A DNA stretch of 61,577 nt from Alphaproteobacteria bacterium (GTDB taxonomy: Bacteria > Pseudomonadota > Alphaproteobacteria > Rhodobacterales > Rhodobacteraceae), in contig JAUIHM010000007.1 in the NCBI GenBank assembly GCA_030432315.1, positions 1-61,577 on the forward strand, written 5' to 3'. Shown piece by piece: positions 17,622 to 25,550 of this stretch (position 1 is the first letter of the stretch; each line of letters begins with the position of its first letter). A program made the position numbers and the translations under genes. The notes beneath the pieces are model-generated. The model saw only the letters and a program-made list of their open reading frames with translations. It had not been told where the DNA came from and made no database searches.

Positions 17622-19394
17622 CTAGTTGATCTGAACCATCGCGCCGGCAACCTTGGTGGTGCCGCCTGCGGAAAGTTCCGCCGAGGCGTTGCCGGCCGCC
17701 TTGAGTGCCGTGTCGGCACTGAGGGTGACGTTCATTCCCGAAACGGTGGCGTCGGAACCGGCCGTGACGGAAATGTTGGCTTTTGCCTTCAGGCTGATGT
17801 CGGAGGCGGAGTCGAGGGTGATGCCGCTGCTGTCGAGGGTCACGGAATTGCCGTTCTTGTCGGTCATGGTGATTGACCCGTCGGTGTCGTCCAGGACCAC
17901 CTTGTTGCCGCCCGGAGTCTCGACGGTGATGACCTTGTTTCCCTCGTCGAATTCGAGTTTCAGCTTTTCGCGGGTGAGAAAGGTTTTGGTATTGTTTTCC
18001 GCCGCCGGAGTGATCGGCAGTGCCTGGCTGCTGCCGTGGAGGCTGCCGAGGATTATGGGGTAGGTCGGATTGTCGTCGAGAAATCCGACCACCACCTCGT
18101 CGCCGATTTCGGGCAGGGTGACGAGGCCAACCCCGTTCGACGCATAGGGGCTGCTGTAGCGCGCCCAGATCAGCGCGTCGTTGTCGTCGCCGCCGACCAG
18201 TGTCAGCGAGACCTGGATGCGGAACATGCCGTCGGGATCTTCGTCGATTTTGGTCACGGTGGCGAGTTGCAGTCCGCTCACAGGCGGCACGAGCCCGGCG
18301 GCGGCAGGAGACTCGGCCTCGTCGGGGCGGTCGCTGTGCCAGTGGCTCTTGAGCCCGAGCCCCACTTCGGTCTGCCACGACCCGTCCTCGATCGTATGAA
18401 AGACACTGCCGATCAGTCCGGTGCCACTGAACCGGTCACCCAGGCCCTTGATTTCGAGCGTTTCGCCGGGTTTTGCGAGACCGGAGCCCTGAAAAACCAC
18501 GAAGCCACGCAGCGCGGAGAGCCCGGTCCGGGTAGCGCGGGCCTTGGCTATGACGGTCAGGTCGGAGGCATCCACCGGGGCAGAGGTGGTCAGCAGGATG
18601 TCGGCATTGCCGCCGACCTCGGCCAGAGCGGTCGGGGTGAGATTGCCGATTTTTGGCCCGGCGGAAGGACTTTCCTGAGTACTGAGTTTCTTCAGGTTCG
18701 CCGGATCCCAGCTTTCGACGGAATAGGTCGCGTACTGGTGTCGTGCATCGACCTCCATGTCGAAGGAAATGATGTCTAGCCCGTAGGTGACTGTCAGCAC
18801 GGCAGCCGTATCCGGGGCGGGGGCTTTCACCGCCACCTTGCCCTCGAACACGTTGACCGTGAAACCGTTTGCGTCCGCGCGGGTCAGAAGGAAATCCCAG
18901 TCGGTGCAGCGCGACTGAACCAGAACCGGATGTTCGATGGTTGTTGCCTCCACGTCAGCGGTAAGTCCTGCATCCGAGATCAGGGTGGACAGGATATCGC
19001 TGTCCTTCTGGGCCTCGCGGACGGCGCTGTGACGGCTGAGCGTCATGCGGATCGCCTTGTCGCGGCAGGTGACCTCCAGCCGCGACTGGCTGTCCTGGGT
19101 CCGAATGCGCACGGAGGTGACGATGCCCTTGAACAGCGACACGAGTTCGCCGTCGTCATAGGTGGCGGAAATGCCGATTTCCGCACCGGGAGGGAATCTG
19201 TCGCCGTCGGTTATCGGAAATTCTTCGGTGGAGACGTCGCCGTCTGCCAGAACGACTACTGCTTCCGGGATGCGGCCGCTCTCGTTTCGGGTCCGTACGC
19301 TGATCACCTCGTAGGTGTCGGGGATCGCGGTCCCGTTGCTGGTAATGGACACGACGACCAGGCCATCAGAGGTCAGTGTCGGAGATTCTGCCAC
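17622..19394 (-). CDS. eCIS central spike protein (VgrG/gp27-gp5-like, Afp8-like)
   Basis: A 590-residue spike. The N-terminal part (about 1-350) matches the gp27-like hub fold (DSDILSTLISDAGL, CTDWDFLLTRADANGF). An OB-like gp5 section follows (about 375-460: PDGMFRIQVSL, WARYSSPYASNGVGLVTLPEIGDEVVVGF). The tail (about 470-590) is a beta-helix of short repeats (TPGGNKVVLDDTDGSITMTDKNGNSV). The GTG at 19394 is preceded by ACAGGT and lies 9 bp after the LysM stop. No lysozyme or toxin domain is fused. It should carry the PAAR tip encoded immediately downstream. Confidence 0.92.
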   Translation of the reverse strand: MAESPTLTSDGLVVVSITSNGTAIPDTYEVISVRTRNESGRIPEAVVVLADGDVSTEEFPITDGDRFPPGAEIGISATYDDGELVSLFKGIVTSVRIRTQDSQSRLEVTCRDKAIRMTLSRHSAVREAQKDSDILSTLISDAGLTADVEATTIEHPVLVQSRCTDWDFLLTRADANGFTVNVFEGKVAVKAPAPDTAAVLTVTYGLDIISFDMEVDARHQYATYSVESWDPANLKKLSTQESPSAGPKIGNLTPTALAEVGGNADILLTTSAPVDASDLTVIAKARATRTGLSALRGFVVFQGSGLAKPGETLEIKGLGDRFSGTGLIGSVFHTIEDGSWQTEVGLGLKSHWHSDRPDEAESPAAAGLVPPVSGLQLATVTKIDEDPDGMFRIQVSLTLVGGDDNDALIWARYSSPYASNGVGLVTLPEIGDEVVVGFLDDNPTYPIILGSLHGSSQALPITPAAENNTKTFLTREKLKLEFDEGNKVITVETPGGNKVVLDDTDGSITMTDKNGNSVTLDSSGITLDSASDISLKAKANISVTAGSDATVSGMNVTLSADTALKAAGNASAELSAGGTTKVAGAMVQIN

Positions 19395-19403
19395 ACCTGT
19401 GTC

Positions 19404-20084
19404 CTAACGTATCGGTTTGAAGATCAGTTCCCTACCGGGCACGAGTTCGCGGAAGCCGTCAAGACCGTTGTCCCTGGCGACCTTGAGATAGCGTGACGGG
19501 TCGCGGTAAATCCGCTGGCACAGCAGCGGCAGCGTATCGCCGGCCCGGACCGTGACCAGATGGGTCATGTCCGGTGAGCTTTTGTTGGATTCCAGTGCGC
19601 CCTCGATCGGCGTGTCGTACCCCATGAAGCTGAGGCTCAGCTTCGCGCGGAGGGCCTCGCCGGTGGCACGAAACAGGGTGTAGTCGATGTTGAGACTGTT
19701 CAGCCGGCCGAAAAAGGAGGTAAGACCGGACCCCCACGTGATCAGCACCACGTTGGGTTCATGGATCTCCCCGTTGTAGGTGTAGGCGATTTCCTTGAGC
19801 GCATCGATCTGGCCCGCAACGGTCTTGCCACTGGTTTCGGGTACGACGCCCGTTCCGTCGATGATCAGATCGAACGAAAGGGTCTCGGGGTCTGTCCCCG
19901 CATAGCGCGGCGTCTTGCTGGGCAGGCCCAGGGGTGCCGGGTCGGTCGGCTTGCCGCCGGAGTAGGAGATCTTGAAATTATGGCTATATTTTTCGGGATT
20001 GATGGTTGTCGAGAAGGACAGGTCCTGAATGTCGATGGTGCCGTCGTCCTGCACCAGACACTTTGTGATTTTAAGCCGTTCCAA
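19404..20084 (-). CDS. eCIS LysM-domain baseplate hub protein (Afp7-like)
   Basis: A 226-residue protein with a C-terminal LysM domain (about 178-226: VRAGDTLPLLCQRIYRDPSRY ... LVPGRELIFKP), as in Afp7/gp53-like adaptors that join hub and tube. The N-terminal region carries SHNFKISYSGGKP and LSFDLIIDGTG. The start must be TTG at 20084: the upstream TGA of the preceding peptide is in frame, separated only by TGC, and the nearby ATG (20088) opens a five-codon frame. An AGG lies just upstream. Position between the DUF5908-like peptide and the spike matches canonical eCIS order. Confidence 0.87.
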   Translation of the reverse strand: MERLKITKCLVQDDGTIDIQDLSFSTTINPEKYSHNFKISYSGGKPTDPAPLGLPSKTPRYAGTDPETLSFDLIIDGTGVVPETSGKTVAGQIDALKEIAYTYNGEIHEPNVVLITWGSGLTSFFGRLNSLNIDYTLFRATGEALRAKLSLSFMGYDTPIEGALESNKSSPDMTHLVTVRAGDTLPLLCQRIYRDPSRYLKVARDNGLDGFRELVPGRELIFKPIR

Positions 20085-20087
20085 GCA

Positions 20088-20261
20088 TCACCTGTCCGAC
20101 CGGCGCCGTTCCATTTCGGCCAGCATGTTGCGCACCTCGTGCAGGATTTCCAGACGCATGTGCTGGATCTCGTCACGGATCCCTTCAGGATCGGCCTGTG
20201 GTTTTTCGGAGGGCGCGCTGAAGCTTCCCCGGACCACCAGGCTGCCGATTTCCACCCCCAT
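20088..20261 (-). CDS. small DUF5908-like eCIS peptide (Afp6-position)
   Basis: A 57-residue peptide. It begins MGVEIGSLVVRGSF and ends in a charged helix (RLEILHEVRNMLAEMERRR). This fits the DUF5908 family of short eCIS peptides at the Afp6 position, between tube and LysM genes. The ATG overlaps the tube stop (TGATG), so it is translated by coupling. Known from many eCIS loci but of unclear role, possibly at the tube-hub interface. The call rests on size, position and the N-terminal pattern. Confidence 0.75.
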   Translation of the reverse strand: MGVEIGSLVVRGSFSAPSEKPQADPEGIRDEIQHMRLEILHEVRNMLAEMERRRSDR

Positions 20262-20713
20262 CAGGCCTTCCTCTCCAGTGTGCTGTAGACAAATTCCATG
20301 CTTTCGATGGCGATCTCATTTTTCATGGCGTTGAAGGACGAGACATTCCATTTGACCGGATACGCGTTGCCGATCGACCAAGTGCGGATCGGAATGCCCG
20401 TGGCGTTGCACAGACCGACAACCACGTCGCGTGGTACGATATCCTTGGCAAAATCCATCTCCAGAACGTCCTGACACCAAAGCGTGAGAGAACTGGTCCG
20501 GTCGGCGATGCCGCGTTTCAGCACCAGGTTCGGGTGTTTGATCGATTTGGGCAGTTTGTGGACGAAGCGGTTTTCTCCGCCTTCGATCACGGGCTGGGTT
20601 TCCATTTCGACCTCCAGCCCGGTGACCTCCTGAAAGGCCATGTCCTGATTCATGAAGCCGCCGTCCACGTAGACCGTGAAGTAGAATGAGACGGGCATCA
20701 CGAAGTCGGACAT
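20261..20713 (-). CDS. eCIS inner tube protein 2 (Afp5-like)
   Basis: A 150-residue gp19/Hcp-like tube protein. Hallmarks are FYFTVYVDG, MAFQEVTGLEVEME and the closing NAYPVKWNVSSFNAMKNEIAIESMEFVY. It is about 30% alike by eye to the neighbouring 152-residue tube protein. eCIS particles usually carry a main tube protein and a second one at the baseplate-proximal end; this gene lies next to the LysM/spike genes, as Afp5 does, so it is probably the tube-initiator. Gap to the upstream tube gene is 9 bp. Translation is coupled to the following peptide. Confidence 0.88.
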   Translation of the reverse strand: MSDFVMPVSFYFTVYVDGGFMNQDMAFQEVTGLEVEMETQPVIEGGENRFVHKLPKSIKHPNLVLKRGIADRTSSLTLWCQDVLEMDFAKDIVPRDVVVGLCNATGIPIRTWSIGNAYPVKWNVSSFNAMKNEIAIESMEFVYSTLERKA

Positions 20714-20722
20714 GGCTTAGTC

Positions 20723-21181
20723 TCAGCTGTTTTCGATCGTCAGGCCCTCGTGGGCGATTTCGATCGTTTCGACGGCAACCTCGTTGCCTTCGGCCTTGAG
20801 GTCGGTACCGCTGATCTTGACCGGAAAGGCATTCTGAACCTTCCAGACCATTGTCGGCGATGCGCTCTCATCCAGCAGGCTGATCGTCAGCGCCTTGCGG
20901 GTGATGATGTTCATGTTGATTTCATTGAACCAGTCGAAAAGCGCATTGTCGGATTTGAAAACGCCCTTTTTCATCGTGATGTTGCTGAACTTCTTCAGCC
21001 CGGGCATTTTCACCTTGGAGAATACCGGATTGTTGCCGGCGCGGTATTCGATTGCCTCGCTTTCCATGTCGAGGCCGGAGACCTCCTGGAAGGCCACCTC
21101 CTGATCGTCCCATTTCACCTGGAAATGGAACTTCGGGAGTGGCCAAACCGTCGTGCTTTGTGCGGAACCATCATCTGCCAT
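20723..21181 (-). CDS. eCIS inner tube protein 1 (Afp1-like)
   Basis: A 152-residue tube protein with KFHFQVKWDDQEVAFQEVSGLDMES near the N-terminus and NAFPVKISGTDLKAEGNEVAVETIEI at the end, the standard gp19-like signature. It lies between sheath and the second tube gene. An AGGA lies 6-7 bp before the ATG. It probably forms most of the inner tube, since it is nearest the sheath gene. In Afp the main tube gene precedes the sheath genes; here it follows the single sheath gene, so the order is slightly rearranged. Confidence 0.88.
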   Translation of the reverse strand: MADDGSAQSTTVWPLPKFHFQVKWDDQEVAFQEVSGLDMESEAIEYRAGNNPVFSKVKMPGLKKFSNITMKKGVFKSDNALFDWFNEINMNIITRKALTISLLDESASPTMVWKVQNAFPVKISGTDLKAEGNEVAVETIEIAHEGLTIENS

Positions 21182-21205
21182 GGTTAAGTCCTCGTCTTAT
21201 GGAGT

Positions 21206-23038
21206 TCAGGATTTCTGAAGCTGCTGCTGGAAGGTGATCTCGATGAATTCCGCGGGCCGTACGACCGCGACGAGCACGGTGATGCGCAGGATGCCCTCGA
21301 GAATGTCGACCGGAGTCATGGTTTCCCCCAGACCCACGTGCACGCTGAACGCGTCCTCGGGGACCGCGCCGGCCAGGCCGCCCTGTTTCCAGATGCCGGT
21401 GAGGAAGTTCTCGATCATCGAGCGCATCGTTACCCAGGTGTTGGCGGTGTTGGGCTCGAACACGTAGGCCTTGGATGCAAGGCGGATCGATTCTTCGAGC
21501 ATGATCATCGTCCGGCGGACGTTGATGTAGCGCCAGTCGAGACTGTTGCCGTCGAGGGTGCGCGCGCCCCAGACAAGCGTGCCTTCGCCAACAAACGGGC
21601 GGATGGCGTTGATCGACTTGCCCTGCGGCGTGACGTTCAGGTCTTCCTGCTCGTCATGGTCGATGTTGACCGTGGGCGCGGTGACGGAATTCAGGCTGAC
21701 ATTGGCCGGTGCCTTCCAGACGCCACGATTGGAATCGACCATCGTGTAGATGCCGGCCATCAGCGCCGCCGGGGGCATGCAGTTCATGCGTTCGGCAAGC
21801 ACGTTGGTGACTTCGGTGTAGAGCGGCACTACGGCACGGAGCGTCTTGTCGATGATATCCGCGGGAGGAACCGGTTCCTCCATGGTGACGGTGATGTTGG
21901 CCGGCTCGATATCTTCGCCGGCCATGGTCTTCGCGGAATATTTGAGTTCGGCGGTCGGCCCGGCGAAGTCGTCGTCGGGCGTGAAAGTGATGGCGCCGGA
22001 AGCAGCGTCGGCGGTCCACACGCCAACCGACTCTACGGTTTTGACGCGACCGTCGCTGCCGTCGTCGGCTCCGTCCAGGGTGACGGTTGCCGGGTCGGCA
22101 TCATTGTCCGGGGTCACGACGGGAATCGTGACCGGTTGGGTCACGGAGGTGGATACGGCACCAGGCTCCGGCGCCGGCTGGGTTTTTACATAGTCGATCT
22201 GGTCGAGGGGCTGGGCGATGCTCTTCTTGAGCAGCGCGACGAACGCGTCGCGGCTGTCGTCGGTGATGTTCTCGTAGGTAAAATCCCGTGCCTGATAGAT
22301 CGAGGTATGCACCCAAGGGTAATAGGCGGCGCCGTAGTCGAGGAAGTTGATGCCGATGTCGTTGCGGAAGGTCGCAACCGGATCGCCCTTGGCGCGGTCC
22401 AGGTAACCGGCGTAGACGTCGAGGATCGCGAAGCGGTTGCGCATCACGTTGCCGCAGTGGTTCAGCATCTGCTGCTGGACCTTGACCGCATTGGCACGCG
22501 AAAGCCGGGTGGTTTCCGGAATGACGAGCATGGTTGGCTCAGGTTCCTTGACCAGAAGCTTGATGCCGGAGATCATCTGGTTTGCGTCGATCGGGTCGTC
22601 ATAGGAGCCGATGGAGACGATGTAGCAGGGGCCGCCGCCATTCTGGAAAAAGGCGCGCATGGCGCCGTAGAGGGCGTAGGCTTCACCTTCCTGGGTGAAA
22701 TCGTAGATCTTGCGGTTGGCGCCGTCGCCGACCGTCAGGCTGGCAGGATAGAGCGGATCCTTGTCGCTGGCCTTGGTGCCTTCGAGCGTAAAGTCGCCGG
22801 CGGTCGGATCCTCACGGAGTTTCATGCTGAATTTCGGCTGGGCGGCGCCGCCGAAGTAATTGTGGAACTCGGCCATCGAGGTGATGCGCCACGGTTTGTT
22901 GTGCAGGGTCTTGTTGCCGTTCATCGCGGTCTCGGTATAGCCGATGAACGTGGGAACCGCAGTTGCGACCTGCACAACGGAATTTGGGAAGGCGCTCTTT
23001 TCTACGATGTAGACGCCTGGGGTCTTCATGGGTTTCAT
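21206..23038 (-). CDS. eCIS contractile sheath protein with inserted Ig-like domain
   Basis: A 610-residue sheath protein and the only sheath gene here (Afp has three). The N-terminus (KTPGVYIVEKSAFPNSVV, then AVPTFIGYTE) and C-terminus (DWRYINVRRTMIMLEESI, residues 501-518; the ending VVRPAEFIEITFQQQ) are canonical. A roughly 105-residue insert at 286-390 looks like a secreted beta-sandwich domain and is listed separately. A strong GAAAGGAAGG site precedes the ATG. The sheath contracts to drive the tube; with a single paralogue, all rings should be chemically identical. Confidence 0.93.
   Translation of the reverse strand: MKPMKTPGVYIVEKSAFPNSVVQVATAVPTFIGYTETAMNGNKTLHNKPWRITSMAEFHNYFGGAAQPKFSMKLREDPTAGDFTLEGTKASDKDPLYPASLTVGDGANRKIYDFTQEGEAYALYGAMRAFFQNGGGPCYIVSIGSYDDPIDANQMISGIKLLVKEPEPTMLVIPETTRLSRANAVKVQQQMLNHCGNVMRNRFAILDVYAGYLDRAKGDPVATFRNDIGINFLDYGAAYYPWVHTSIYQARDFTYENITDDSRDAFVALLKKSIAQPLDQIDYVKTQPAPEPGAVSTSVTQPVTIPVVTPDNDADPATVTLDGADDGSDGRVKTVESVGVWTADAASGAITFTPDDDFAGPTAELKYSAKTMAGEDIEPANITVTMEEPVPPADIIDKTLRAVVPLYTEVTNVLAERMNCMPPAALMAGIYTMVDSNRGVWKAPANVSLNSVTAPTVNIDHDEQEDLNVTPQGKSINAIRPFVGEGTLVWGARTLDGNSLDWRYINVRRTMIMLEESIRLASKAYVFEPNTANTWVTMRSMIENFLTGIWKQGGLAGAVPEDAFSVHVGLGETMTPVDILEGILRITVLVAVVRPAEFIEITFQQQLQKS
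21869..22183 (-). other. Ig/fibril-repeat-like domain inserted in the sheath protein
   Basis: Codons 286-390 of the sheath gene. The stretch starts in Pro-rich QPAPEPG and continues with VTIPVVTPDNDADPATVTLD. It then has VWTADAASGAITFTPDDDFAG, YSAKTMAGEDIEPANITVTM, and a Pro exit (EPVPPADIID). The segment GxWTxDxxxGxITFTPxxxFxG is typical of bacterial cadherin/CshA-type surface repeats. It lies between conserved sheath halves, where T4 gp18 and other sheaths carry surface-exposed insert domains. The acidic Asp-rich sequence differs from the sheath core. Confidence 0.65.
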
Positions 23039-23062
23039 GGCAACCTTCCTTTCTGGTGAGGT

Positions 23063-23872
23063 TTACAGGTAAACGTAGATGTCGGTATTTCCGCCTGGCG
23101 GAGTGCCGGACGGGTCGATTGCTCCGATGCGAGCAGAGGCGGCAGGCAGGACCGGAATGATGACCCGGCGCCCGAACGGTCCGTCATTGACCAGTTCGAA
23201 ACGCTGGTCGGGCCGGGATCTTGCGGGGATCGGCGTGGTGGAGCGAAACCGTCGCATCACCCGGCCATCGGGTCGGTCGAGCGCATCGATCTGCTCAAAC
23301 ACATGTTGATCCTGGGTATCGTTGACACTGAACTTTGCATCCCCGGCGCCGCCAGACACGTTGTAGGTCCAGAATCGCTCCACGGCGCCAAACCGGATTG
23401 ACCAGGTCCGGTTCACCGTCCCGGGATCCAGTGTCAGACTGACAACGGCGAACGGCCGTGCAACAAGGTCACTGGCGGTCAGGGGGAAGGCCGGATCCTT
23501 CAGAGACCGCAGATCTGAGGCCGTAACGGTTTCGCCCGAATGAAGGGTGCCGGAGTCAGGGGCCGTGGCGGTTATCACTACGGTCTGGTTCTGACCGGCT
23601 GCGTAAACGTCGGTCACTGTGAGAACCTCATCCGAAGTGGCGCGCAGCCTGAACGTCAGGGCTATCGGCGCTTCTTCGGCTATCATGGCCAGGGCCTGGC
23701 GGTCGGTGGTGCAGAACCCTTCGACGCTGCCCCGACCGTAGCGCAGCCGCACCGAGGGAAGGGAGGCGAAACGCCGGGTCTCTTCATCCGGTTCAGCAAT
23801 GAGCGGGGGGGAATGCGGCGCCCAGTAATCGTGCCGAATGTCGAGACGGAACATTGGCTCGAAGCTGTTCAT
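23063..23872 (-). CDS. conserved eCIS protein of unknown function upstream of sheath
   Basis: A 269-residue protein. The ATG at 23872 overlaps the stop of the DUF4255 gene (ATGA) and the sheath begins 24 bp downstream. The N-terminus MFRLDIRHDYWAP with a following LRYGRGSVEGF pattern resembles uncharacterised proteins often encoded beside DUF4255/sheath genes in eCIS loci. The middle part (about 90-180) looks beta-rich (TVTDVYAAGQNQTVVITA). The C-terminus ends in DIYVYL. It may be a cap, collar or assembly factor; no enzymatic motif is seen. A longer reading frame upstream overlaps the DUF4255 gene and is unlikely. Confidence 0.65.
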   Translation of the reverse strand: MNSFEPMFRLDIRHDYWAPHSPPLIAEPDEETRRFASLPSVRLRYGRGSVEGFCTTDRQALAMIAEEAPIALTFRLRATSDEVLTVTDVYAAGQNQTVVITATAPDSGTLHSGETVTASDLRSLKDPAFPLTASDLVARPFAVVSLTLDPGTVNRTWSIRFGAVERFWTYNVSGGAGDAKFSVNDTQDQHVFEQIDALDRPDGRVMRRFRSTTPIPARSRPDQRFELVNDGPFGRRVIIPVLPAASARIGAIDPSGTPPGGNTDIYVYL

Positions 23873-24456
23873 GACGCGGCTGCCGGGCTGGGTTCGGCCT
23901 GCGGTCTGCGGATGACGAATTCCTCGCGGGTGGTGTCGCCGGACTGGATCGCGATCATCCGCATCTTGTAGTGGATCGATGGAACATAGCGGCCGCCGTG
24001 GGTACCCCATAGCTGGCTGGCGGTATCAGGATCGAGGTTGTTGATCTCCATCGTCAGCTGTTCAATGCGCCGGTCCATTTCCGGGGCATTGCTGTGATCG
24101 AACACCGGAGTGGCCTGAAAGAACTGGATCGCCTGGGCCAGCACCTTGAGCGATTCAGCGTAGTTTTCGGAGTCAAAGTTGCTGGCGAGCATCAGATAGA
24201 CGTTCAGGTACACCGGCCCGGGATTGATGCCCATGCGTCCGGCCACAACGCCGGTACGCCCGGCTATGCCGCGGGCGGCGGGTTCCTCGGCGATGTTGGT
24301 GACAAAAACCGCCAGCCGGTTGCGGGCGCCGGCAGCCGGTTTCCCCTCACTGTCGGTCAACCCGGTCAGGGCGACGAGATCGTCGGTGATGTCAAAGCGG
24401 GTGCGCAGCTGCTGATTGAGCCGTGAGGCAACAAGGGAGAGCGCACGATCAATCAT
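23869..24456 (-). CDS. eCIS tube/sheath terminator, DUF4255 family (Afp16-like)
   Basis: A 195-residue DUF4255 (Pvc16 N-terminal) protein. Motifs are the opening helix (IDRALSLVASRLNQQLR), RLAVFVTNIAEEPAA, VYLNVYLMLASNF, YAESLKVLAQAIQFFQ and LTMEINNLDPDTASQLWG. In Afp, Afp16 caps and terminates tube and sheath assembly. It is usually near the end of an eCIS operon, but here it is the first gene of the minus-strand set. The promoter should lie in 24457-24700. Confidence 0.9.
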   Translation of the reverse strand: MIDRALSLVASRLNQQLRTRFDITDDLVALTGLTDSEGKPAAGARNRLAVFVTNIAEEPAARGIAGRTGVVAGRMGINPGPVYLNVYLMLASNFDSENYAESLKVLAQAIQFFQATPVFDHSNAPEMDRRIEQLTMEINNLDPDTASQLWGTHGGRYVPSIHYKMRMIAIQSGDTTREEFVIRRPQAEPSPAAAS

Positions 24457-24520
24457 GACCGGTCCGATTTGGATAAAACCGTGGCGCGGAGTCCGGGAAA
24501 GCAGTGTTTGGCGTCAGCGT

Positions 24521-24647
24521 TCAAGACATTTCCTGAGATTTTGCCGTTTACAGACTACGCGTAATACGCTGCGAATCAAGACAAATTTAAACCATTGCGA
24601 GTGTCGTCGGGTGGTATTCAACCAAGGTTAATCAAGTTTGAATCAAG
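24521..24647. promoter_or_regulatory. phased TCAAG repeats upstream of the eCIS structural operon
   Basis: The 244-bp gap 24457-24700 between the DUF4157 stop and the DUF4255 start contains TCAAG at 24521, 24576, 24632 and 24643, plus the variant CCAAG at 24622. As heptamers, AACCAAG (24620), AATCAAG (24630) and AATCAAG (24641) lie at 10-11-bp steps, and TCAAGACA occurs at 24521 and 24576, 55 bp apart. On the operon strand these read CTTGRTT. The region is AT-rich for this genome. A regulator site is plausible; no confident -35/-10 pair was found. Confidence 0.4.
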
Positions 24648-24700
24648 GCCGCCCGATTTTCGTCCGGCTCCACGGCGACCGCCACGGTTCGCCGGGTCAC

Positions 24701-25309
24701 CTATTTCCGGCTCCTGTCCCATTTGCCCTGAAGGGCCTTTTCACCCATTGCCGTTGCTTCGTTTTCCAGCGCGGGGCTGTCGTTGACCGGGACGCCGTTT
24801 CCAAGGGTCATTGTCGGCTGCACCCGTCCCTGTTTTTGCTGAACGACGTGTCCCAGTTCGTGCGGCAGATGTTTCTCCTGACCCGACGCAAGGTGAATGT
24901 CCGTGCCCTGGGCATAGGCATGGGCCTGCACGCTTGCCGGTTTGCTGGAATTGCGGTGAACCTTGACGTCATCGAGCGCCACGCCGGTCATGTTTTCCAT
25001 TCCGGACTTCAGCTGTTGCGGCAAACCGCCGGGGGATTCGGCTGCAAGTTCCCCGTCAGCCCGACCCTGCAACAGTTCCTCGTCCTCGACGGCCCGCTGA
25101 ACCATCTGCAGCTCTTCTTCCTCTTCCGCCCGCTGTACCGGTGTGGATTCGAACAGTCCCTGCAGGGTTTGCAGCCGCTTTGACTGGGGATTCAGGTTGG
25201 CGGCCGTTTGCAGTTCGGCAGCGCGATGGTCAAATACACCGACACCGCCTGCGCCGGGCGACGGCCTGTGCGACGATGTGGAGGTTCGCGAGTCCCAACT
25301 TCTTGGCAT
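24701..25309 (-). CDS. eCIS core DUF4157 protein (putative metallopeptidase), standalone
   Basis: A 202-residue protein with a DUF4157 core at about 95-175: LKSGMENMTGVALDDVKVHRNS, then HLPHELGHVVQQKQGRV. The zinc motif is HELGH at 150-154. An acidic region (61-90, rich in E) and a Ser/Pro-rich N-terminus precede it. DUF4157 proteins are eCIS markers, often fused to toxins or thought to process cargo. Here the protein ends about 45 residues after the zinc motif, so no toxin is fused. The ATG has GGGGAT upstream. It is divergent from the chrA-like gene. Confidence 0.88.
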   Translation of the reverse strand: MPRSWDSRTSTSSHRPSPGAGGVGVFDHRAAELQTAANLNPQSKRLQTLQGLFESTPVQRAEEEEELQMVQRAVEDEELLQGRADGELAAESPGGLPQQLKSGMENMTGVALDDVKVHRNSSKPASVQAHAYAQGTDIHLASGQEKHLPHELGHVVQQKQGRVQPTMTLGNGVPVNDSPALENEATAMGEKALQGKWDRSRK

Positions 25310-25336
25310 GTCGATATCCCCTATTGGGCGAGTAAC

Positions 25337-25427
25337 TTAACACGAGATGCCGGCGAATGGTCGAAAAAAGTGTTAACTTCGGTCCTTTTGTCCGACCAGG
25401 GATTTGGGCGGACCTATGGGGACAAAA
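25337..25427. repeat. two inverted repeats with equal 26-nt spacers
   Basis: In the gap between the divergent DUF4157 and chrA-like genes, TTAACAC (25337-25343) pairs with GTGTTAA (25370-25376), and TTTTGTCC (25386-25393) pairs with GGACAAAA (25420-25427). Each pair has a 26-nt spacer. The first extends outward with one mismatch (9 of 10 bp). They could be operators or hairpins of the divergent promoter region. Confidence 0.45.
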
Positions 25428-25550
25428 CCATTGGTGTCTTGAGCGTGGCGGTGGAAACCGCGGGGTCAAACGGGTATTGCGCTGGAGGCGTGTCCGGTCT
25501 GGTGTTTGGACCGGCAGATTTGCGTTTCGGTGTACGATAGGGATGAAAGT

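Noticed and set aside
1-25309. Prophage or type VI secretion system
   Set aside because: No capsid, portal, terminase, integrase or lysis genes, and no TssJLM membrane complex or ClpV. DUF4157, DUF4255 and the Afp15-like ATPase point to eCIS.
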